28,940 nt of DNA from an uncultured Mycoplasmatota bacterium (GTDB lineage Bacteria; Bacillota_I; Bacilli_A; RF39; UBA660), in contig URWD01000015.1 in the NCBI GenBank assembly GCA_900551525.1, forward strand, positions 1 through 28,940, written 5' to 3'. A model generated the notes under the pieces. The model worked only from the letters and a program-made list of their open reading frames with translations. It did not search any database and was not told where the DNA came from. Within the stretch, counting starts at the first letter, position 1. The number at the start of each line of letters is the position of its first letter. The position numbers and the translations under genes were made by a program. Shown piece by piece: positions 22,893-28,940 of the stretch.

Positions 22893-24912
22893 CTTTATTG
22901 CAATTAACACAAGTTGTTTCTCCATTTTTATCAACTAAAAGTTCACCACAGTCTGGACAAATATCTCCAGTTGGTTTATACCAAAGTGCATACTGACATT
23001 TAGGATAATTATTACATCCATAAAATATTTTACCCTTTTTAGTTTTTCTTTCCACTATCATGCCTTTATCACATTTTGGACATTTACAAATTTCTATAAC
23101 TTCTTTCTTTTCTTTCTTTATATATTTACATGTTGGATAATTACTACATGCTATAAACTCTCCAAATTTACCTTTTCTTATTACTAAAGGACTTCCACAT
23201 TCAGGACAAACTTCCCCAGTTTCTTCTGGTCCTTTCTTTTCCATTTCGTGAAATGCTTTTTCTACAAGTGGTTCAAACTCATCATAGAATTCATGTAAAA
23301 CTTTTAGATAATCCATTTTATTTTCTGCTATTTTATCTAAGTCTTCTTCCATATTAGCAGTATATTCTACATTTACAATACCACTAAAGAATTCTTGTAA
23401 TTTATCAGTTGTTTCAATACCAATTTCCGTTGGTTCAAACTTTTTATCTTTTAAAACAACATAACCTCTATCTTTAATAGTACCCACAATAGTTGCATAT
23501 GTTGAAGGTCTACCTATACCTAAACTTTCCATTTCTTTAATTAAGCTACTTTCCGTAAACCTTGGAGCTGGCTTAGTAAAATGTTGTGTTTTAGTTATAT
23601 CATCTGCTGTTATACAACCTGATTTATAATTTTTTAAATCTGGAAGTATTACATCTTCACTATCTTCATATTCACTATATACTTTTAAATAACCATCAAA
23701 TGTTAAAACACTACCAGTTGCTTTAAATGTATATCCATTATTTTCAAGTATTACAGTAGTTGCAAGCGTTTTAGCATCTGCCATAAGTGATGCAAGTGCT
23801 CTAGTATATATAAGTTTATAAAGCTTAAATTCATCATTTGTTAAATATGCTTTAACTTCTTCAGGTGTTCTATTGATACTTGTTGGTCTAATACCTTCAT
23901 GAGCATCTTGCATATTTTCATTCTTTTTACCTTTTTTAACATAGCCAATGTAATTTTCACCGAACTTACCTTTAATAAAGCCAAAAGTTTCTTTAACGAA
24001 TGTATCACTTACTCTAACACTATCTGTTCTCATGTAAGTAATTAAACCTACTGTTTCATTCTTTAAAGTTTTACCTTCATATAAATCTTGAGCAACTTTC
24101 ATTGTTTTACTTGGTGCAAAACCTAATTTATTAGATGCTGCTTGTTGAAGTGTACTAGTTTTAAATACTTCACGAGCTACTTTATTCTTTTCTTTTTCAG
24201 TAACACTTTCTATTTTAAATGATTTAGAAAGATTACTTAATATTTCATCAGCTTGTACTTCATTTGCAACTTCAATATCTTTACCATGATATTTATCAAG
24301 TGTTGCTTTAAAATCTTTAAAATCTGCTTCAATTGTCCAATATTCTCTAGGTACAAAGTTTTGTATTTCTCTTTCTCTATCCACAATTAATTTTAGAGCT
24401 ACACTTTGTACTCTACCAGCTGACTTTCCCCCAGTTTTTCTTTGCATTAACTTACTTAATCTAAAACCTATTATTCTATCTAAGAATCTTCTAGTTTCAC
24501 CAGACTTAACTAAGTTCATATCTATTTTACCAGGATTATTTATAGCATTTATAACTACATCTTTAGTTATTTCATTAAATACTACTCTCTTATATTTTTC
24601 CTCCGGAACTTTTACTTCATCATAAATATGCCAAGAAATTGTTTCTCCTTCACGGTCTGGGTCCGTTGCAAGATATACCATATCTGCATCTTTAACATCT
24701 TTTTTTAATTCTGTTACTTCTTTTTTCTTTCCTTTAATTATTTCATAATTTGGTTTAAAATCATTTTCAATATCAAGTCCTAAACCAAACTTACCAGTTG
24801 TAGCTAAATCCCTAATATGTCCTTTACTAGAAACAACTTTATAATCACTACCTAAATACTTTTCAATAGTTTTACATTTAGCTGGAGATTCCACTATTAC
24901 TAAATTTTTCAT
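22888..24912 (-). CDS. topA: DNA topoisomerase I (type IA)
   Basis: The 674-residue enzyme relaxes negative supercoils. The TOPRIM domain (residues 1-110) has VIVESPAK and DPDREGE (84-90, acidic metal site). The SGRVQS-type segment GGKSAGRVQSVAL follows, with active-site Tyr293 in GLITYMRTDS and the closing core PAPRFTESSLIKEMESLGIGRPSTYA. The C-terminus carries three zinc-ribbon units of the C-x2-C...C-x4/5-C type (CPECG..CSNYPTC, CPKCD..CNNYPKC, CPDCG..CVNC). The length is normal for Firmicutes. AAGGAGG lies in the end of the preceding gene, whose stop codon abuts this ATG, so it is translated from the same mRNA. A hairpin terminator overlaps its stop. Confidence 0.97.
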   Translation of the reverse strand: MKNLVIVESPAKCKTIEKYLGSDYKVVSSKGHIRDLATTGKFGLGLDIENDFKPNYEIIKGKKKEVTELKKDVKDADMVYLATDPDREGETISWHIYDEVKVPEEKYKRVVFNEITKDVVINAINNPGKIDMNLVKSGETRRFLDRIIGFRLSKLMQRKTGGKSAGRVQSVALKLIVDREREIQNFVPREYWTIEADFKDFKATLDKYHGKDIEVANEVQADEILSNLSKSFKIESVTEKEKNKVAREVFKTSTLQQAASNKLGFAPSKTMKVAQDLYEGKTLKNETVGLITYMRTDSVRVSDTFVKETFGFIKGKFGENYIGYVKKGKKNENMQDAHEGIRPTSINRTPEEVKAYLTNDEFKLYKLIYTRALASLMADAKTLATTVILENNGYTFKATGSVLTFDGYLKVYSEYEDSEDVILPDLKNYKSGCITADDITKTQHFTKPAPRFTESSLIKEMESLGIGRPSTYATIVGTIKDRGYVVLKDKKFEPTEIGIETTDKLQEFFSGIVNVEYTANMEEDLDKIAENKMDYLKVLHEFYDEFEPLVEKAFHEMEKKGPEETGEVCPECGSPLVIRKGKFGEFIACSNYPTCKYIKKEKKEVIEICKCPKCDKGMIVERKTKKGKIFYGCNNYPKCQYALWYKPTGDICPDCGELLVDKNGETTCVNCNKE

Positions 24913-26961
24913 TTAATTTTCCTCCTTATTTGTATCATTTGCACTTTTATAGGAATTTATTTTATTTTCTAAATAATTAAAATAATTATTACGGATTATT
25001 GACTCACTAATTTGCATTCTATTAGTTACAATATTATTTATTCTAATTAATTCATCTGTTGTATATTCATTACTTGTATAGTATTTAATACTACCACTAC
25101 TAGCATTATAATATACATCAGCATTTTTCCAAGATCCATCTGCAAAAGCTACCATATTTAAATAATCATCACTAAAGACATCAGTTCCCATATAATATCT
25201 AGGATCATAATCTAAATTAAATAGATTAGCTAGAGTTGGTGTTAAATTAATATAAGAACTGTACTTTTCTACAACTTCACTTTTAATCGTAGAATTATAG
25301 ATAACCATAGGTACTCTTTCTACTTCATAATCATCTAAATCATAAGTAAGAACACTAGATATATCTTTATTTTTTAGTCCATATGGATAGTGGTCTCCAT
25401 ACATAACTATAACTGTATCATCTAATTTACCTGATGCCTTTAATTTATCAAGAAGGATTCCTAAACCATTATCAAATGTTTTTAACTTAGACATATATCT
25501 TCTTACTTCCATTGAATAGTCTGTTCCTTCAGTTATACTTAAATATTTATCTCCTTCAACACTTGAAACCTTATATGGTTGGTGACCTGAAACTGTTGTA
25601 AGCCATAACATAAATGGTTTATCACTAGTATCATTTAATGTTATATCCATAGCAGCATTCATAAAATCTTCATCACTTGCCCAATTTTTATATTCATTAT
25701 AATACTTAATATTTAAGTCATTAGCATTATAATATGCTTCACTTCCTAAATTTTTATGTATTATATTTCTTACGTAATATTGTTCAGTATAATCATGCAT
25801 ACTAGTAGCTCTATAACCTGCATTTTTAAATATATTAAAAATTGATGTAAAATATGTATTATTACTAAATATATTAGCTGTACAATTATTTTGAATTGTA
25901 TATAGACCTGTCATTCCACTAAACTCATTATTTCCTGTTGCACAGCTATTTCTAGGACTATAATTATTTTTAAAACTTATACCTTCACTATATAATTTAT
26001 AAAAGTTTGGATATAAATCTTTATTAATAATAATATCATTAGTGCTTTCCATCATAATAACAATAACATTTTTACCTTCAAACATACCAGTATGACTATT
26101 ATAATCAGTAATATCTTTATTTTTAATATAATTATTAATATTATTTAATGTAGTATCTTTTTCATTTTTAATTATTTCATCTAATATAGTATCATCTATT
26201 TCTCTTTTAGATTCTGAATTATTATTATCTTTACCATTATTTTCAAAAGCAGTATAAATTACTTTACTCGGAGCTTCAACCATTGTTGATTTTATATCAA
26301 GAAATCCAAAACCTAAAACTCCGAATTGATTTATAGTTGTACTTGCTATGCTCGGATATGCAAATAATTCTTTATTACTAATAGTTTGAAGTTTATTTTG
26401 CATAAATGATGCATCTAAAGATGTGTAATATAAAAAGCCAGTAAATGTTAAAACTAAAATACTAGTAATTGTTCTAATACCAGGTTCAAACATTATATTT
26501 GTTTTCAAAGGAAATCTTTTATCAATTTTCTTTTCAGTTAACTTATCTAAAAATAAATAGTAAATGATTAGTAATATAAATGGTATAAAAGCTAAATAAT
26601 AGGTTGCTTTAAAAGAAGCAAAGAAATCTATTATATAGTCTTTAACAGCTCCAAGTTGACTTTTAGTATTAACTGATGCATATACTCCGATAAAGTTATT
26701 AAAACCAATTTGAAAAAATGTATATGCACTTAGAGCAAAAGATACTAAAAGAACTAATATCTTACTAATTAATTTATTAAACCAAGACAAAATAAAACTT
26801 AGTAAAATACTTACAAAATTAACTCCAATAAATATTCTTAAAAGTGCTATATTATTTAAAGATATTCCACTTATTAATCTAAATGATATTTCTAAAAGTG
26901 AAAAGAATACTACTAATATCATATAGTTTTTTATTAAATTATTCTTTAACAAATTCTTCAT
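24913..26961 (-). CDS. LTA synthase-like membrane sulfatase-fold enzyme
   Basis: The ~682-residue protein has about five transmembrane helices in residues 1-185 and an extracellular sulfatase-type domain (about 297-640). Active-site features of the LtaS family, counted from the first Met: Glu306 in IMMEST, a candidate nucleophile Thr343 in NSCATGNNEF, TTVSGHQPY and VIVMYGDHYPYG. LtaS-type enzymes move glycerol-phosphate from phosphatidylglycerol onto lipoteichoic acid; close relatives prime chains or modify other glycans, and substrate cannot be read here. ATG-ATG starts are both possible; GGAGG with 6-base spacing favours 26961. It overlaps rnhB by 23 bases and abuts topA. Confidence 0.85.
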   Translation of the reverse strand: MKNLLKNNLIKNYMILVVFFSLLEISFRLISGISLNNIALLRIFIGVNFVSILLSFILSWFNKLISKILVLLVSFALSAYTFFQIGFNNFIGVYASVNTKSQLGAVKDYIIDFFASFKATYYLAFIPFILLIIYYLFLDKLTEKKIDKRFPLKTNIMFEPGIRTITSILVLTFTGFLYYTSLDASFMQNKLQTISNKELFAYPSIASTTINQFGVLGFGFLDIKSTMVEAPSKVIYTAFENNGKDNNNSESKREIDDTILDEIIKNEKDTTLNNINNYIKNKDITDYNSHTGMFEGKNVIVIMMESTNDIIINKDLYPNFYKLYSEGISFKNNYSPRNSCATGNNEFSGMTGLYTIQNNCTANIFSNNTYFTSIFNIFKNAGYRATSMHDYTEQYYVRNIIHKNLGSEAYYNANDLNIKYYNEYKNWASDEDFMNAAMDITLNDTSDKPFMLWLTTVSGHQPYKVSSVEGDKYLSITEGTDYSMEVRRYMSKLKTFDNGLGILLDKLKASGKLDDTVIVMYGDHYPYGLKNKDISSVLTYDLDDYEVERVPMVIYNSTIKSEVVEKYSSYINLTPTLANLFNLDYDPRYYMGTDVFSDDYLNMVAFADGSWKNADVYYNASSGSIKYYTSNEYTTDELIRINNIVTNRMQISESIIRNNYFNYLENKINSYKSANDTNKEEN

Positions 26962-27574
26962 CATTTACCTCCATCAATGCTTTTACAGGCTTATAAGTAA
27001 GTCTATAATTATCTAGTATACCATATTTTTTAATTGCTTCAAGATGTTTTTTAGTTGGATAGCCTTTATGATCTTTAAAACCATACATAGGATATTTTTC
27101 ATCTAACTCATACATCATTTTATCACGTGTTACTTTAGCTATTACACTAGCTGCTGCAATATTAAGGGATAATGCATCACCATGAATTATAGCTTTTGAA
27201 TTTTCCATTGGAAGTGGCATAGCATCTGTTAAAACATATTCTGGCTTAACACTTAAACCATCAATTGCTTCTAACATAGCTTTTCTACTTGCTTCATATA
27301 TATTTATTTCATCTATAGTTTTGGCATCAACAACCCCCACTGCATAACTTATGGCATCTTTAACTATTATATCATAAAATTTATCTCTCTTTTTTTCACT
27401 TAATTGTTTAGAGTCTATTAAACCTTCCAAAGTATAATTTTTAGGAAGAATAACTGCAGCAGCAACAACTGGACCACACAAAGGACCTCTACCTGCTTCA
27501 TCTGTTCCAGCTATTAAAGTTATCCCTTCTTTATATAATTCTTTTTCATATTTTAATAAATCTACTTCTTCCAT
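26939..27574 (-). CDS. rnhB: Ribonuclease HII
   Basis: The 211-residue enzyme cuts RNA in RNA-DNA hybrids, including single ribonucleotides in DNA. It shows the RNase HII signature GTDEAGRGPLCGPVVAAAV (Asp25, Glu26), LIDSKQLSEKKR, VLTDAM with Asp117 and HGDALSLNIAAASVIAKVTRD. PMYGFKDHKGYPTKKHLEAIKKYG follows. Length and motif order are normal. It overlaps rbgA by 13 bases; rbgA-rnhB order is common in Bacilli. Confidence 0.96.
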   Translation of the reverse strand: MEEVDLLKYEKELYKEGITLIAGTDEAGRGPLCGPVVAAAVILPKNYTLEGLIDSKQLSEKKRDKFYDIIVKDAISYAVGVVDAKTIDEINIYEASRKAMLEAIDGLSVKPEYVLTDAMPLPMENSKAIIHGDALSLNIAAASVIAKVTRDKMMYELDEKYPMYGFKDHKGYPTKKHLEAIKKYGILDNYRLTYKPVKALMEVNDEEFVKE

Positions 27575-28479
27575 CTATCGAATGTTACTCCTTTAAGTGA
27601 ACCACTCACTAAATCATTATACACCTTAGTTGACACTTTTTCATAGTCAATTTCCCCATCTTTTTCAAAAAAATTAAATTTTTCAGCTAATAAAGCAAAA
27701 ATATCATTAGGATCTTCACTTATTTCAATCTTATATTTATTTTCTAATATATCTTTATAATAGTTTTTAAAAAATGTTATAAGATAACCACCAATATCTG
27801 TCATATTTAAAATTTCCATTTTTATTGTTGCTGTTGATGCTAAACTTAATGCCTCCGTATTATCTTCGATTTTAGGCCATAAAATCCCTGGAGTATCAAG
27901 AAGCAAAAATCCATTACTAGTTTTTAACCAATTAACTTGTTTAGTTACTCCAGGTTTATTACCAGTATTACTTACTTTTTTACCAGCAAGTTTATTTATA
28001 AGTGTACTTTTTCCTACATTAGGTATACCCACTACTCCAATTTTAATTTCTTTACTTTTAAGACCTTTTTCTACTCTTTTTTCTTGAATAGGTTTAGCTA
28101 TTTCTAAGGTAAGTTTAATTAACTTTTTATAATCATCATTATTAGTTAAATCAACAAGAATTACTTTATATCCTTTTTCTTCATAATATTTTACCCATTT
28201 ATTTGTTTCATCTAAGTCACATAAATCTTTTTTAGTCATAACTAAAATACGAGGTTTAGCCTCAAGTATATCATCCATTCCTTTTAATTTTGAAGATGAT
28301 GGCATTCTTGCATCTATGCATTCATAAATTATATCTATTAATTTAATTCTTTCTTTAATTTCTCTTTTGGCTTTTACCATATGTCCTGGATACCAGTTAA
28401 TTCCGACTTTAGTTAACTTTTCTTCTTGATTATTATTTTTCTTTTCTGTTCTCATTTTTCTTTTTTTGTACATATCCAT
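27562..28479 (-). CDS. rbgA: Ribosome biogenesis GTPase A
   Basis: The 305-residue protein is a circularly permuted GTPase needed for late 50S assembly. The motifs are in permuted order: TKKD (G4, residues 82-85), then GIPNVGKS (G1, 151-158), a G2 Thr near 179 and DTPG (G3, 195-198), with the family signature NWYPGHMVKAKREI at 28-41. A basic ~25-residue extension (KKRKMRTEKKNNN) precedes that signature, where B. subtilis RbgA starts almost directly. The start at 28479 is supported because its ATG overlaps the stop of the 29-codon ORF upstream (TAATG). Confidence 0.95.
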   Translation of the reverse strand: MDMYKKRKMRTEKKNNNQEEKLTKVGINWYPGHMVKAKREIKERIKLIDIIYECIDARMPSSSKLKGMDDILEAKPRILVMTKKDLCDLDETNKWVKYYEEKGYKVILVDLTNNDDYKKLIKLTLEIAKPIQEKRVEKGLKSKEIKIGVVGIPNVGKSTLINKLAGKKVSNTGNKPGVTKQVNWLKTSNGFLLLDTPGILWPKIEDNTEALSLASTATIKMEILNMTDIGGYLITFFKNYYKDILENKYKIEISEDPNDIFALLAEKFNFFEKDGEIDYEKVSTKVYNDLVSGSLKGVTFDRWKK

Positions 28480-28568
28480 TATTTATCACTTCCATTCTCT
28501 ATCATTCTTGTTTCATTAATCTCTTCTTTATTATTAAAAGCAATTTCAATCATGCAATACTTACTCAT
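28479..28568 (-). CDS. 29-codon ORF, possible CutA-like remnant
   Basis: An ATG at 28568, preceded by GGAGGG, opens 29 codons beginning MSKYCMIEIAFNNKEEIN and ending in TAA, which shares its last base with the rbgA ATG. The start overlaps the end of the KilA-N-type gene by 8 bases. The first ~18 residues resemble the first strand and helix of short CutA-like proteins (IEIAF.NKEE), seen from memory only; the rest of such a fold is missing. It may be the stub of a deleted gene kept because it couples translation into rbgA, or a leader-like small ORF. Confidence 0.45.
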   Translation of the reverse strand: MSKYCMIEIAFNNKEEINETRMIENGSDK

Positions 28569-28940
28569 TCGTCCCTCCAATTAATTTTTGATCATCTAAT
28601 TTCGTTATACCTATTATATTATTATCACTTGCTAAAATAGTTATTTGTCTTTTAGCAGTTTCATTTAATGTTTCTAATCTATCTTTTTGACCAATATTAT
28701 TTTCTATCATACTGGCATTTAATACCTCTAAATTAGATAAGACAACTAAATGTAAAATATCTGTATAATCTCTTATATTACCCTCCAATTTCGGATTATT
28801 TTCTCTCCACTCTTTTGCAGTCATTCCAAACAATGCTACATTTATTACATCTGCTTCGTTAGCATAAACAAAAACTTTTTGTTTATCTGTTAAAGTAGGA
28901 ACTAAATTTTCTTTAATACTATCAGTATGTATTCTATAAT
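28561..28940 (-). CDS. C-terminal part of a KilA-N-type protein (5' end outside window)
   Basis: The frame is open from the window edge to a TAA at 28561, about 126 residues. It contains YANEADVINVALFGMTAKEWRENNP and GNIRDYTDILHLVVLSNLEVLNA, a C-terminal region I associate with KilA-N-domain proteins of gut bacteria and phages (KilA-N itself would be N-terminal, off the window). The TTG at 28833 is internal, not a start. Such proteins are DNA-binding and typical of phage or accessory DNA. It lies upstream of, and reads into, the rbgA operon. Confidence 0.65.
   Translation of the reverse strand, partial: YRIHTDSIKENLVPTLTDKQKVFVYANEADVINVALFGMTAKEWRENNPKLEGNIRDYTDILHLVVLSNLEVLNASMIENNIGQKDRLETLNETAKRQITILASDNNIIGITKLDDQKLIGGTNE

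Noticed and set aside
1..28940. Possible Mycoplasma genetic code (TGA = Trp), given the AT-rich Mollicutes-like gene set
   Set aside because: TGA ends addA, addB and the plus-strand membrane-protein gene at the expected family boundaries, and Trp codons are TGG.
1..28940. tRNA genes, rRNA genes, riboswitches and CRISPR repeats
   Set aside because: Reading the intergenic regions showed no cloverleaf-like GC-rich segment, no regularly spaced repeats and no riboswitch core that I recognise. A covariance-model search was not possible.

Overview
The window looks like chromosome from a low-G+C Gram-positive bacterium, most likely one of the small-genome, uncultured, gut-type Bacilli/Mollicutes relatives. 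The DNA is strongly AT-rich. The gene set combines a Gram-positive envelope (LTA-synthase-like enzyme, sortase, SipW-type signal peptides) with an archaeal-type prolyl-tRNA synthetase and Bacilli-style AddAB, RbgA, RNase HII, XerD, NusB and XseAB. TGA is used as an ordinary stop (addA, addB and the gene at 6534-7238), so the genetic code is standard, not the Mycoplasma code. The genus and species cannot be named from sequence alone. I saw no rRNA, tRNA, CRISPR array, complete insertion sequence or reverse transcriptase.

Layout. Nearly everything is on the minus strand, so gene order below is read from high to low coordinates. Block A (28940-22865): the 3' end of a KilA-N-type gene, a 29-codon ORF, rbgA, rnhB, an LTA-synthase-like gene and topA, closed by a hairpin terminator. 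Block B (22844-22589): a headless C-terminal domain of a surface protein with its own hairpin. Block C (22573-14448): addB, addA and two FAD-dependent oxidoreductases, tightly overlapped. Block D (14431-14214): a monocistronic 36-aa basic protein with a good promoter and terminator. Block E (14147-12572): a secreted SpaA-like protein coupled to a lipoprotein-type sortase. Block F (12538-7465): nusB, a HipA-like protein, xseA, dinD, xseB and proS, ending in a bidirectional terminator. Block G (6482-7490, plus strand): two small genes, the only clear plus-strand genes. Block H (6453-2835): two TasA-like SipW-signal proteins, a coiled-coil protein and xerD. Block I (2802-257): an MBOAT/SGNH surface O-acyltransferase pair. 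Block J (213-1): the start of a third SipW-signal protein.

How the genes fit together. Housekeeping operons for DNA topology and repair (topA, addAB, xseAB, rnhB), ribosome assembly (rbgA), antitermination (nusB) and translation (proS) alternate with cell-surface loci: TasA-like proteins, a sortase with a probable substrate, O-acylation and LTA synthesis. Accessory genes are threaded into the housekeeping operons: dinD between xseA and xseB, a HipA-like gene between nusB and xseA, and a KilA-N gene ahead of rbgA.

Most unusual signals: (1) a TasA-like protein whose last ~180 coding bases jump from about 27% to about 45% G+C exactly in its CLec/DUF6273-like terminal module, plus a separate orphan copy of that module after topA; (2) a large palindrome inside dinD, with a related palindrome just before the dinD start; (3) a sortase that is a lipoprotein and lacks the usual catalytic Arg, coupled to a protein whose sorting signal lacks a membrane segment; (4) an unannotated 36-aa basic protein with its own promoter and terminator.
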